Part shown: positions 1 through 11,138 of the stretch, in pieces
Numbering within the stretch: the stretch's first letter is position 1
Layout: each line of letters starts with the position of its first letter
Assembly (NCBI GenBank): GCA_008508345.1
Contig: QNGE01000114.1
Location: forward strand, 160,538 to 224,537
Reading direction: 5' to 3'
Source: Paragonimus westermani
Taxonomy: Eukaryota > Platyhelminthes > Trematoda > Plagiorchiida > Troglotrematidae
Length of the DNA stretch: 64,000 nt
Made by a program: the position numbers and the translations under genes
Notes under the pieces: generated by a model
Told to the model about the DNA's origin: nothing
The model's database searches: none
Seen by the model: only the letters and a program-made list of their open reading frames with translations

Positions 1-290
1 GCTCACAAGCGAGAGTGGTTGAGCGTTCAGATTTGATGATTCGGTCGTGCCTAATGTGAGGTCAATGACGCAGTGGTCAACACGGTTAACTCCTGATTGG
101 AATGGCCGGAGTTCAAATCCAGGCCGTGGCAAGGATATGCACTACTGATGAGCTCTAATAAAAGCGAAACTTGAGTCCAGTGCTTCTTTTCGAAAGAGGC
201 TGGCTGGAAAGTCTATCTGAATGCGAAGGCTGCGATCAAATGTGAGTGATGGTCAACTTGAAAATAAACCAAATCCCCGACTACTCATCA
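1..290 (+). repeat. SINE A copy 1 (tRNA-headed, hammerhead-bearing), cut by the window edge
   Basis: This copy aligns without gaps to 63081-63370, with about 19 mismatches by eye in 290 bases. A pol III A box (TGGTCAACACGG, 74-85) and a B box (GTTCAAATC, 111-119) lie 25 bases apart, as in tRNA-derived SINEs. A hammerhead-ribozyme core follows at 140-182, then a tail rich in GAAAGTC and CAAATCCCC motifs up to 290. Related sequence precedes the head in other copies, so the true 5' end probably lies outside the window. Confidence 0.8.
140..182 (+). ncRNA. Hammerhead ribozyme motif in SINE A copy 1 (slightly decayed)
   Basis: The order CTGATGA (145-151), helix II, GAAA (166-169), minimal helix III and GTC (175-177) is that of a type I hammerhead. 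Helix I strands are CACTA (140-144) and CAGTG (178-182), with one A-C mismatch beside the core. Helix II keeps three pairs and has lost the fourth. Helix III has two pairs closed by a four-base loop. The predicted cleavage site is after C177. The mismatch suggests reduced activity. Confidence 0.65.
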
Positions 291-1341
291 GATATAGTAT
301 TGCTTGTTTTTTGGGTTAACTGAAAAGTCTTCGGTTAAAAATGCCAGATTCGTTTATTTTGTTTGTAGCACAGGTACTCATTTGGTGGTGCTACTCTAAG
401 GCAGTTTGCTTACATTTCTTTACAGCCCATTGTTTGTACAGTTCTGCCATTCATACACGGTTAAATCCTATCCGTTCTCTTTAGTTCTCCCCAATGTTAT
501 GCTGGCAGACGACCTGCATCAGCTCACGAATAATCAATACTCGAACTCACTTGGTGCGTGCACTCACATTGTAGCTGTCTGCTTGTGGAATGTGTTCCAT
601 CGATCGTCACATACACACGCCCATACCATGATCATCTACGCACGTGGTTTTTCATAGTCTGCGCACGTGCGTATGGCACATATTTTGTGTCTATCTCTGG
701 CCGTATTTCTTCATGTATGCCAAGTTCCCATTACATTTTGTGCTCATATTTTGCAGTGTTTTCCCACGTCTGTAGTGTTGATCCAGTGGTCGCTTTTACT
801 GCGAATTCACTAATTGTGCTACTCCAGGTTCCATTTGGCACTACGACATTCTTGGAATTGATTTACTGGAAACGTAGCTTTCCATTCTTATTAGTGATAT
901 TTGTGCGTCTGTCTGTGACGAACCCTGGACTCAGACTTCCTTCGCAGAAAATAAACTTAATACCTATGGAACGAGTACAGTCCATAGCTGTTTGGTATGC
1001 TGTGATCTTATTAAAAACGAGTATCGGTTATTGTGTGAGTAAATGTTTTCATTAAACCTTAGCTGAACGCATTGTCAGAAAGGTGAACCGGACACTCAAT
1101 GTGGAACCGGATTTACTTGTGTCTGAATACTGGCCTCCTTTAAAAATTGTTTCCATGTTCTAATTTTTGTTGCTACTTACCAGGATGGTCAGTGCTGCGG
1201 GTCTTAGTCGAACCTATGAGAACTCAGTAATCATTCACCCTCAGAGAAGAACATTCAGGTAATTTAGAACTGACTTCTCTAAGTCTACATAACTTATCCT
1301 GACCAACCTTTCCCGAGACTTTTTTAACAGCAGACAACACT

Positions 1342-1380
1342 CCTGAGAAAGGCCACCCGAGGTGGTTGAAACGTAGAGTA
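1342..1380 (+). ncRNA. Decayed hammerhead-like motif of Penelope type
   Basis: CTGAGAA is followed by a stem GGCCACC-CGA-GGTGGTT and then GAAAC. This is the hammerhead order with one core base missing from CTGATGA. A seven-position helix II and a very short helix III are features described for hammerheads of Penelope-like elements. Helix I is not convincing. It is probably an inactive relic. Confidence 0.35.
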
Positions 1381-1792
1381 TTACAACTTGCTCGAAACGT
1401 TGTGTTATTCCCAATCTGTATATCAATAGCAGATCTTCACATTTTCCACTAACTTTGTTTCCTGCTCTCTCTGAAATGCAACTACTTTGTTACAACACAG
1501 TCACCGTCAATATTATCTTTCATACTCAAGGAGGCGATCGGTGTCTGTGCGAGCTAGTTCACACATGCTCTGATTCTCTCATCTGCTGATGTTTAGTGGA
1601 GCACTTGATCACTCTACTCTGTTACCAAGGTGCTATCTCTTCTATTACCAAAGTTCATTGGACCACGTGGTACATTGACTTACTTGTTAGCCCTCCGTAC
1701 CGGAGATCCCATGGGGCAATCAGTCCGCTAATTGACTTATTTGTGTCCCATAGTTTGTTGCTGCGAATGACGCTCCTCGTCACTACCCGATC

Positions 1793-1833
1793 ATGTGTGT
1801 GCGCGTGTGTGTTTGTATGTTTGCGTTTGTGTA
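1793..1833. repeat. GT-rich simple repeat
   Basis: Imperfect (TG)n with a central GCGC. It is complementary to the CA tract at 1959-1981, so the two could pair across a spacer of about 125 bases. Confidence 0.7.
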
Positions 1834-1958
1834 GCCATTTGGCCTCCCGATCCAGTAGGACTCCATGCCTGACTCGCCTGTTCGTTGATGAGGTGCGTAA
1901 CTTTTCCTAACCCTTTCTGGAATCTGCTTTAATGCATGCCTGCTTACGTGTCTACGCA

Positions 1959-1981
1959 GACACACACACGCGCACACACAA
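1959..1981. repeat. CA-rich simple repeat
   Basis: Imperfect (CA)n containing CACGCGCACAC. It is the complement of the core of the 1793-1833 tract. Confidence 0.7.
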
Positions 1982-3390
1982 ATGCCATTTAACCCTACCT
2001 TTCCCACATTGCATTCACCAGCTACTTCTATCCTCGAAAATTATTTCGTGTCAGTTAGTGGTTTGTTTCGTTGTATGCGTGCATCATTTGCCTTTCTTGC
2101 TTTTTTCATGTGTAATCCTTACGCCACAACTAAGGCTGGAGTTGCGTTGTCCTCAGCAAGTTTTGCTGTGTGCTTCGGCCGAAAGTGTTTATTTGCCATC
2201 TAGTTTGATCTAGCAGCCGCAATCACATTTGTTGATCGTCGCATTACGTATCCCGGGGCAGTTTAAAGGGTATATTGTTATAGTAGTACTGGCTTAGATA
2301 TATGCGAGTGGACGGGCTGCATCTCTCCCGTACTACTAAGCTGCTGGCACATTCTCGATGGTGTTTTTTTCTGGGCTTGTTTACTTTCATGGTGTATTTG
2401 AAGTCTGCCACGTCTAATTGGAAATTAGAAGCAAATACGTGTTTTTGACCAATCGTCCTGCTAGTCCAATCACCAAAACTGTTCCGCTGGAGGCACATAT
2501 TTGTACGATTATTTATATCTGGTTGCTTCTTTAGTCAACGGGGAAAACTAGTAAGTCTATTACGAGCCGATCTCAAGTCTTGGTTTGGCGGTTGACAGTA
2601 TACGGCCGATTAAATTGCAACTGAAGGCGCACATTGTAACATGCAGCTCGCCCGTAGAAATCTTTTTTTCCGTTAATTAATCATACTGCTTCTCTTCCAG
2701 ACTGATCGCTCGTTCCGATGCGTACACGGACTGAGTGCGTACGGCACTGCCTTTGTTTTCTAAATTCCATATTTAACGAGCGTTTTTTAACCTGTCGTCT
2801 GGTCGCCAGAGGTGATCTGACGCAAGCCTAGGCAGCTGATTTGTGATTTGCAGAATCCGTTTTCTAATGGTTCTGGCCACATCATTAGGTGTATTCCTTA
2901 AAACACCGATGCCATGCGTGAACCTAGCAAGCGGTAGTCTGAATTTGGCAGCGTAATCTCAGTGATATTGCCCAGCTGTTTTGACTTACGTTTTGTCAGA
3001 GTTTAGAGCTGATCAGCCACACGCAAGATCCAGGTACATGCCATTCGTGTCGCCCGGTTTTCTGATATTCCGTGATGTTAACTTAAAAGTGGAACTAAGG
3101 GGACTGCTATTCGAGCCTTTTCTTACATACCGAAACCCTTTTTATCCTCACGGTCGTTAGTCTTATAGGCAATCCTGACAGTTAGGCGACTGTTTCCTCT
3201 TGTGTTGATCGGGCATCGCATATCTCAGTTGACCCATTTACACTACTCACGTAACTCGATTTCGGAACGACCTTCTCTTGTATGGGTTTCCACTCGCAAC
3301 TTCAACTGCACGGCTGGTCTGGTTTGGGATGCACATGCGCATGCCATCGTCATCCTGTACAGAAATACTTCTGCGCTTGGTGTCGATGTT

Positions 3391-3499
3391 CAGCTGTTCT
3401 GCAGTCGCGAGAAAGTCTCCACTTTCAATAACATTCGGGAATTAACTCGTAAATCCGTTCTGCTTACACTCGGACAAACAAATCCGGTTGCGAGTGAGG
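3391..3499 (+). CDS. Possible upstream exon, very tentative
   Basis: A pyrimidine-containing stretch ending in CAG precedes an open frame that ends at the good donor GTAAGA (3500). The reading includes a helix-like segment REKVSTFNNIRELTRK. The phase left at 3499 (one base) matches an acceptor at 6084/6085, which is a one-in-three coincidence. There is no codon-usage or homology support, so a chance frame is at least as likely. Confidence 0.12.
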
Positions 3500-4203
3500 G
3501 TAAGAAGGCACCCACAGAGTATCCTTCTCCACGTTCTGGAGCTTGATCGATTGATGCTGTGGTTTGATATTACTTTGGAAAATTCCGAACTAACGATTTC
3601 ACTAAAATGAAAGTCCGAAGAAAATAGGCTTAACTTGGTGAGCTGGTAACGTTGTGTGTACACACGTCCTTGAATTCGACACGCTTTTCCGTCGAATAGT
3701 ATATCACCCAGCGAGTTGGCGGTTTACGCATCTCTAATTTGATAGACGGTATCTATCGATGGAGATGCTAAAGTTTTCGTACTTTGTGACTGTGTCGTTG
3801 CCTGATCTTACGACTTTACTGGACCCTCACTGGCTCGTTGAGGGATGATCTCGGTGCTAAACATTCAGTTGATATACAGGAAGTGTGTATTATTTCATCA
3901 TCTGATCGTGAACTTGGCGTGTCGGCGAACGGCCGCGTTGTTCATGCTGCGATCATCCCGTTTGATCTCGGCTAATTGATGAAGGCGACGATAGTCAGAT
4001 ATTGCAGGCTTGTCCGCGTCTTCGCTGCGAGGAGGCCACGTTCCAATTTTAAGTCCATGTAGATCGCTGGTATTATATAACCTACCTTTCGGTGACTGAT
4101 GTCCTTCTGACGCTACACTTAGCGATGCCTAACTGTCTTCGTATATATCTTCTTTGCAATCCTCTGAACTGTCGATATGGTGTCCTGGTCAGCAGTTCAC
4201 GGA

Positions 4204-4811
4204 TTACTTGCAGTAAACGGAGTAGAGGTGGAAAAATCCTAGTAATGTAATGGCACTTGGTACCTCGAAAGCCTCAAGCGCATTTAGTTCATTCAGAATG
4301 ATTCGCGTACCTGCTTTAGAGATGCCATTCAGAACAGTGGGGTTCACATTTTTCATACCAGTAGGCGTACTACCAGAAAGACACTCCACACTAAGGTCAT
4401 TTGATTCCTCGAGCTCCTCTTGTACAATGCAACCCGTCACAGCGTTAAACAGCAACAATGAGTTCACTGGGTTGATGTACGAGGCGCGTGATTCCCCACC
4501 ACAGATTACACGTATATCTGTCTGACTAATCACAACTCTTGTTTTTTAAGGTATGCGATGGCAAATAGCAGCGCTGTTAGCGCAGTCATCCCATTCAATG
4601 CAGCTAGCTGACGTAGATGACTATGACCAAACACCGTTAGTCTGCTTACATCTTCCTCGTCGGTAGACAAAATTTCGGAACCGCGCAGAGACATTACACT
4701 TAATTTTAGCGGTAACTGGCAATCATGTACGACGAACGTAAGGTGTTGCTTACCGATCTGTTTATCTTCGTACATTACGCGTACGTGGGTTTGACGATGT
4801 CGGATATCCAT
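4204..4811 (-). pseudogene. Decayed non-LTR retrotransposon RT C-terminal region (LINE 3)
   Basis: Read on the minus strand, 4811-4530 contains SVMSLRGSE followed by EEDVSRLTVFGHSHLRQLA. This matches the segment downstream of the RT palm in many animal LINE proteins, which runs roughly LLYGSETW, ED, RLxVFDHRCLRxIA. The tyrosine of YGSE is now Arg and the frame stops at 4530. A second open frame (4533-4204) overlaps it but carries no recognisable motif. This is an old remnant with no intact catalytic site visible. It would be intronic or upstream of the Gln-rich gene. Confidence 0.5.
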
Positions 4812-5624
4812 TCACAAAGAGTGTGTGCGACTAATTTATTTGACGTCTTCTCCATGATTATAGCGACCGCTTGCCTTCAGTGGGATTGGTGCTGCGGACG
4901 TGCTCGTTAATGTGGCTAGCGTAATTTGCTGTTCATCACTGCTTCTGTTGCGGCAGTTGAACGAAGCACACGAAGCATGTGTAACGAAAGCAAATGACAC
5001 ATTTTAAACCTGATTCAAATATTAGTGCCTCCATTTCACTCGAGTGAGTGCATACACCATCGTGTTCTCTTCACTTCGGTCCCCCATATTCTGCCTATTA
5101 GACAACCGAATATCCTGTTCTAACTTGCTCAAAGTGCTGCGCAGACATGGACCGGTCAAGTACACACATGCCAAACCAGTTTCGCTGCAGTCGTTTGAAA
5201 GTGATAGGCTGGGCATTGACATTATTCATGTTTAAACTGGTTGTCAGACGCCCATTGATTGATTAGCAATACACATGAACACCAATTTCATGTTGACTCC
5301 CGACTGGATTAATAACCACTACTCAGGGGCTCATCGGCTCACATCTTTATTTGATACGATCTATTCTCCGTTGCTGTGGCAGCCGTTTCGGTTTGCTTGT
5401 CATGTTTGTTGTTCACGGGATTTGACAACGCAAGGAAATTGACGTTCGCTGGTTTTGACCCCAGCGATTTCCAACTCTCCTGTCTAGGTTTGGGACCAGT
5501 ATGACGACATCCAGTCAACGTGCATTGCAGCGTGCTATGCGGTATTAGCACAGTCCGACGTGCAAGCTTACTGTTGCGATTTAGACCATGTGTAGGCAGG
5601 TCTGGTTGCCTCAGTATGATTGGG

Positions 5625-5692
5625 ATATATATACATATATCGGCAGTATCATTCCAATTATATATATGGATTATATACATATATAACCCTTA
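5625..5692. repeat. AT-rich simple repeat cluster
   Basis: Three (AT)n runs are interrupted by short unique bases. Confidence 0.75.
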
Positions 5693-6118
5693 GTTATAGA
5701 AATACAGGCACCGTAGATCGCGTGACGTGACCATATAACCATGAAGAATGCGGCGGCGAATGTTCCAGCCGTTCTTCGCTGAGAGTTAATCAGCGTACGC
5801 ACAGCGAACCGTTCAAGAAGAAACGGTGTGTTCGTCAAACACAAACAGGCTAGTTTGTGTCAGTCAGCTATCCCCGTAGTTCGGTAAACAGCTCGTTCTT
5901 CCTTTCAGAAACTTGTATTACGGTGATCTGGACCTTCCCTTTTTTCAGCTTTTTTGGTAAACTGTATGCTGAGGTTTCCTGTCTCTTAGTTCAAATTCAA
6001 GTTTATTATTTGTGTAAAGTATGGTAACATATACTCCTGTATCAGAACTCTTGCACTGTATTTTTATCTTTCTTTCCAACTTAGGGCTTGTAATTGTAGT
6101 CCCTCTTTTGTTTCCGAG

Positions 6119-6197
6119 ATATGGAGATCCCATTCTCACTGGCTTACCTACTAAACCACAAAGCCCTCCACCCGCACTCTCCCCTTTTCTACATCAG
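6119..6197 (+). CDS. Probable additional exon of the Gln-rich gene
   Basis: A pyrimidine tract ending in AG (6117-6118) opens a short frame reading YGDPILTGLPTKPQSPPPAL and then SPFLHQ. It ends at codon boundary CAG (6195-6197) before GTTTGA. The next exon at 7204 starts on a codon boundary, so the join is in phase. The Pro/Ser/Thr-rich composition fits the exons downstream. An equally strong acceptor at 6083-6084 would start the exon at 6085 and add a hydrophobic lead. The donor is weaker than average. Confidence is moderate to low because only phase, composition and splice sites support it. Confidence 0.4.
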
Positions 6198-7203
6198 GTT
6201 TGAAATGGATACGGAACAAAACCGCAAGTGGTGCAGGGCAAGCCACGTATGGTGATGTTTATGTGCAGGTGTCCCTTAGTTTCGGTTACTATGCTAGACT
6301 AATTCGAAAACCTGTGTGTGCGTAGCCACTACACAGCTTGTTTGTCAGCCTCGTATTGACGGCCATTGTGGTTGCGTTAGGGACTTTTGTCCTTCTGTTT
6401 CCAGTGGGTTTGGTAACTAAACCATAGATGTGTTTCGTTTTAGGTGTCATTCAAACTAAGCTTCTCTCTCATCGGTTAGTCATTTGGATTAGAACGGTGA
6501 CGTGCTGTCGTTGTTCTTCATATTGTAGTTTGTCACACACGGTTCAAGAGTGATAGTCGAAAGGTTGATCTAATTTGTCCCCTGTCTACCCATGAACCAC
6601 GCAGCCAGATAATGATTGTCTTTACTATATGGGCAACTACGCGGAATCATTTTTGGGCCGTTACGTGTGAGGCATGTTTGTGCTCTGTTCCATCCTTCTT
6701 CGCCGACATGACATTTTGAGCGTGTATGGCTTCACCGGTCAACTTCATACCTTGCTCCACATCGTGGTCTTGGCCTTAGTGTGAATGTTACCTGTTCGAA
6801 ATCTCCACAGTTCTGTTAGTTCGGACAATTTGACTGTTCGAACTTGGGTCCACCTGTACAAGTCCCACCCTCTGCTTCCGTGAACGTGTGTGCTCAAGCG
6901 TTGTGATCGCTTCTGCACTTCATGTTTTTTAGTACACAATGTTTGAAACCAGCTTTTGTTCACCGTCGCTCGGTCCTGTCAGGCCACAATTCTGTTTATC
7001 ATTTTCAGCGAGAATGATCGAGTCTATGGACTGATTAACCTCAGAATCAAATCTGCCGAGATTTTAGATTATCCTTTTTGGTTTCGCGCAGCAGTTTTTA
7101 ATTGACTCGGAGCATGATCGAAGGTGAGTGTCAGTTGCGTCTATTTTGGGATGATTTACCTAGGCTCTTCAATTGTTTTTATTTCATCATTCCGTTCTTC
7201 CAG
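6198..7203 (+). other. Putative intron
   Basis: It lies between the probable exon ending at 6197 and the exon at 7204, and ends in a long pyrimidine tract with TTCCAG. I see no other feature in it. Confidence 0.4.
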
Positions 7204-7941
7204 GAAGTGACTGGGGGTCCGAGTGCCAATAGACCAATTGGGGCTTCCGGCCTTCCCATCGAAAGTCGTCGGTCTGTTACTCCAAAGAGTGGTGAATTGT
7301 TTTCCACGGGGCCTACGGGACCCAGTATGCCTCCTATGCTTAGTGGACGCGTCCCCTCCAATTGTGGCATGCCTTTTCTCCCTTCTGGGCTTTGCAACAA
7401 CAATCCGATGACTTCTCCCTATATGCATTCACCTGACGGATCTGGTTTCAGCTGTGAAATGAACCCTGGCATGCGACCACCTACTTCCTGCACACAGCAT
7501 CTTACTTCAGCCAGCTTGGCCAGCCTTGCACGTCTGTCCCAGCTTTCTGGACCGGAAGGGCCGTATGTACCGTCATCGTCCTCCAGCGCACTTGGTAGTT
7601 CTTTGGGTCCATCTTCAGGTGCAGGCGGTTATTCCGGTCGGCCTTATCATCCGGACAGTTCTGCCATGCCTGGTCCGCCTCAAGTGATGCGTGGACACCC
7701 GGTTGCTCCTTCTGCAGTCACTATGCGGTCACATGAGTCAGACCTTGCTTGTTCTTCTGGTCTTTCCCATTCGATTCCTTCCCCATTGCTACATTCCAAA
7801 TTCGGACCGCAGATGTATCACGGACCGACGCAACCCCAACATCAGCAACAACAATCTCAGTCGATCTCATCACAATCGTTGCTACCACCCCCACCACCAC
7901 CACAACAGCAGTCACAGTCTCAACAACCGCCATCCATACAA
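7204..7941 (+). CDS. Ser/Gln/Pro/Met-rich, probably nuclear protein, internal exon of 246 codons
   Basis: The exon opens after a strong acceptor (TTCCAG, 7198-7203) and ends exactly on a codon before GTAAGT (7942). It encodes a low-complexity chain. First come Gly/Pro/Ser/Met-rich repeats, then a short leucine-rich segment SLASLARLSQLSGPEG near residues 100-115, then Ser/Gly runs, and finally a Gln-rich and polyproline end (LLPPPPPPQQQSQSQQP). There is no signal peptide or membrane segment. Such composition is typical of intrinsically disordered transcriptional coactivators. A BCL9/Legless-like or ARID1/SSBP-like protein is possible, but I cannot confirm any family. The protein start lies upstream and is not identified, so this entry is partial. 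Confidence 0.85.
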
Positions 7942-8045
7942 GTAAGTCGGAGTTGCGTTAAGTTTCTTATTTGTTCGACTCACTAGATGTTTAGGTCTGT
8001 TTGTCAGCGTTTTACACACTAGCACTCTTCTTTTACCACTGTCAG
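7942..8045 (+). other. Short intron, 104 bases
   Basis: It has a GTAAGT donor and a TTTTACCACTGTCAG acceptor. Both flanking exons break on codon boundaries, so splicing keeps the frame. Confidence 0.85.
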
Positions 8046-8979
8046 GTGAATAACACGTTCTTCAATGCCCAACTGAACGTACAGCAAATGAACTACCAAC
8101 ACGTGAGCGCCCCAGGCTCCACCGGTCAAATGCAAATCCATTTTGTACAACAGCACCACGACCAGTCTGGTGGTCCTAACACTGGTGTCCGTTCGTCACG
8201 TCAACCAGATTCAACAACACGAATGAACTCTGGCTCTGGTAACGGGGACTTCTACCCTAGTGCCGCACAACCGAATCATCTCTGCAGTTATGGCTCTGAT
8301 CCTGGTGTTCCTCGTGCGCACCCTTACTCTAACCAATCTGGACCAAACGAGTTGCAAGTGAAAAATGATGGATCTGTGTCGACATGTAATTCTTTGCCAC
8401 CGGTCAGTGTCAACTCCACAGCACCTGGCTATGGAAACACAAGCATACAGATCACACCGAGGACGCCACACACCATCCAATACCTTCCTACTGTGGCTCC
8501 ATCGCACTCGGAAACACAACATCCTTTACAAGCGTACAATTCGTCCGATTCTCCGCAAACTGTTCGGTCAAGAATAGCTCGAAGTGGTAGCGGCAGCAAT
8601 CAAATTGGCTCGACAGAATCGGCCCCGTTCAACTCTGTCGATCAGCCGCCATCTGAAACTGCACGTCAAGTCCCTTTTAACCCTGGACCGATGTACAGTA
8701 ACCACTCTTCCGCTAATTTGCATATGGCCTCCCACTCCCAACAACAACAGTATGGGTCACAGCCTATGAGCCAGTCCGCATATTCTCAACCAGTTAACCC
8801 GAATAAGACAGTACTTCAGCAGCATATTTCTGCTCGTTCTGGTGCTAATGTGGCAGTCTCATGGGGTGATCCGGCTGATAGGCACTTCGACTGTCATCCG
8901 AGTGCACCACCTGTTATGGCTTTTGCTTCATCCGGTCCATTAGCTGCCAATACTGGACAGTCCATGTCGGTTGCGCCTG
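8046..8979 (+). CDS. Same Ser/Gln/Pro-rich protein, second exon
   Basis: The exon continues in phase from 7941 and ends one base into a codon before GTAGGT (8980). Its start reads VNNTFFNAQLNVQQMNYQHV, followed by GQMQIHFVQQ. This alternating Asn/Gln/hydrophobic stretch is the least low-complexity part of the protein and the best query for a profile search. The rest is Ser, Gln, Pro, Asn and Thr-rich with no folded domain I recognise. The open frame that runs on past 8979 to 9092 has a different, Phe/Val-rich composition, which is consistent with intron. Confidence 0.85.
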
Positions 8980-11138
8980 GTAGGTTGGAAATTTCTGTAA
9001 CAGCATTTGTTTTACAATATCGCAAATTGTGTGTTATCGGTTTGGACTTCTTCGTGCCTCATATCACTTGTCTTAGAGTGGTGAAAAAGTAATCAGTTTG
9101 ATCAGTGATTAATAAATTCGTGATCTCTTCCCACACATCGTCATATCAGATGTGGTTTTGTCTACTATTTTTCTTATTTTCCGGTAGACACATTTTGAAT
9201 CCATCTATCTCGAAAGGAAACGATAGTTTTCAACGTTGGCTATCGTGAGAACTCACCACCGCCTTATACCGTTATCCGGACCGTGTGTTTGTGAAAGAGG
9301 TCCTTTTTGTGACTACTGATGCACGTTTTCGAGAGAAAAATTCAACTTTGATTCTTCTTTCCTAAAGAGACTAACTAGAAAAACTCCGATCAACCGTGAG
9401 GTACCACAGCTTTTTACTCCCTGATGATATGGCAACAAAACAGTCCTTGAATATCTTGCATACTGTGTAGTTCCAAACAAACAGCCGACTTGTATGACAT
9501 TTACGAAACATATTCGTTATTACTTTCGTTGTTTCATTGCTTGACTCGTCCTTGCTTCGCAGGCTGTTTAGCAGAGAACCGATAATCCTTCCACTGAATC
9601 CGTTTATTCGTTTCACTTATCATCTGTAGCCAGAAGGTAATGGATCATGAGGCGGGCATCCCAGGAATTAGGCACAACTTACGGCATCTAAATTACTTGT
9701 GGCTGCGCAGGGTTCACTTTATCAGATCGTTCGATCACTGGACATCTTGCACAATGAGCAGCTTGTCCGTTGGACAGTGCACGAAGTCTGGTGTCTGCGG
9801 ACTTCTTAAAACCCATGGTTGTGTAGATGCTCTCAGATAGTTCATTTTTGGCTGTTGCTGCCATTTCAAATTACACTATATTATCAAGATTAAGAATTCG
9901 ACCAGCTTCCATTCGTGCCGTTGGAACACGTGGTTTCAATCAGTTTTTAGGTCGTATATTGTTGTTCTATCAGCCCCTGACTAGTTTAACACTTTGCACA
10001 CTAAAGGGCTTAAGGGATATCCATTGAAATTCATCTTCGCAACTTTTGCTCCTCCAAAAATAGAGGGGGGAATTATACACGGGCACTTTGGTGTTCTGAT
10101 TCCTTAATAAAAACCAGTCACTCCATAATTTGCCATCTGATCAGTTGTTCGGTGTTCGTTAACTCTTTTATCCTCTAACTGTGCAAGTCAACTGTTGTGT
10201 TGTTCGGGTTTCGCTTGTACCCCATTTAGGCTTAGGCAATCTGACATTATCAAATCAGTGTACGATGTTGTAAATCGCATGATAGTGTATACATCGGAAG
10301 CATGTTCAACACACCCAGCACAGTATATTCTAGCTGCAGCAACTGACTGAAACCGTACCTGGTTTAACAAAATCGTGTTCGGTCTCCGGACCATGTAGTA
10401 TGAGAAGTAAGAATGTTGCATTTGTTAGCACACTGTGAGCAACGTGTCTTCCAATTTCTTCCCTTCTTTCTCTATCAAACATTATCTGGACTACCCAGTT
10501 TATTCTCGTACTGTGTCTGTCTCCATGGTGATTTACTGTTTCTTTGATAGATCCGTTTGTTCAGGTTCGAAGTCGAAAATTCCCCCCCTCTGCTCTCTTT
10601 CATTGTTCCTCAGTTGAAAACTGGTGGGACTGCCCGCTAAACTCTGTCTGTCGTCTGTTTATCAACTATTGTTTGGCGTCCACCACACATTGGATGCATG
10701 CATTCTTGTCTTTGGAACGTGTTATGAGAATAACGCCCGCGCTTGTTTTTTGTTTCCTATGCCGGCCAACTTTTCTAACGCTTCTAAAACTAGACTTTAT
10801 TTGACGTTTGTTTGGTCAATTGCCCTCCAAAGGGTGAGTAGTCAACTTAAGACGTTCTTCGGCCCATTCAGTTATTGTAGTCCGATTGTTTATTTTGACT
10901 AAGATTAATTCCTTCCGTTTATTCCCGAGGAGTATGTGAACTTTCCTGTATTTCTGTTCTGGCAGCTATAGCTACATGAGGTACGCGCGAATTATATACG
11001 GAAGTTAGGGCCGTTGATGTAGGTGGGAAGTACTCATAGGCGGTAGGCGGATTACAGCTTTGAATTTATTCTCACCGCCAAGTTTCTTTGCTACATTCGC
11101 GACTGTTTTGCACTGACAGCTGAATCGCTTTCTTGCAG
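8980..11138 (+). other. Intron, 2,159 bases
   Basis: It runs from GTAGGT to a TTTCTTGCAG acceptor. One base is left at 8979 and two are supplied at 11139-11140, giving a Gly codon. The intron is T-rich and contains an old SINE A fragment near 9310-9405. The frames inside it look like chance frames. Confidence 0.8.
9310..9405 (+). repeat. Old SINE A fragment in the intron
   Basis: GACTACTGATG, then a GAGAGAAAAATTCAA stretch, a GATTCTTCTTTC block and CGATCAACCGTGAG occur in the same order as in the hammerhead and tail part of SINE A. It is heavily diverged and the catalytic core is lost. Confidence 0.45.

Larger units (their letters stand above)
291..3390. other. No supported gene; T-rich non-coding sequence with GT/CA repeats
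   Basis: The plus strand is rich in T and C, which yields hydrophobic chance frames such as 558-1055. I see no domain or consistent splice pattern in them. The stretch may be intron or 5' flank of the Gln-rich gene downstream. It contains a decayed hammerhead-like motif near 1342 and two complementary GT/CA tracts near 1.8 and 1.97 kb. Confidence 0.5.

Noticed and set aside
558..1055. 165-codon open frame, the longest outside the Gln-rich gene
   Set aside because: Phe/Val/Ser/Cys-rich composition is expected from a T-rich strand. There is no domain and no coherent splice context.
4250..4525. 91-codon plus-strand frame
   Set aside because: It overlies minus-strand frames next to LINE 3 and shows no motif, so it is likely a shadow.
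8980..9092. Extension of the second Gln-rich exon to the stop at 9090-9092
   Set aside because: A GTAGGT donor at 8980 and an in-phase next exon at 11139 explain the data better, and composition changes abruptly after 8979.
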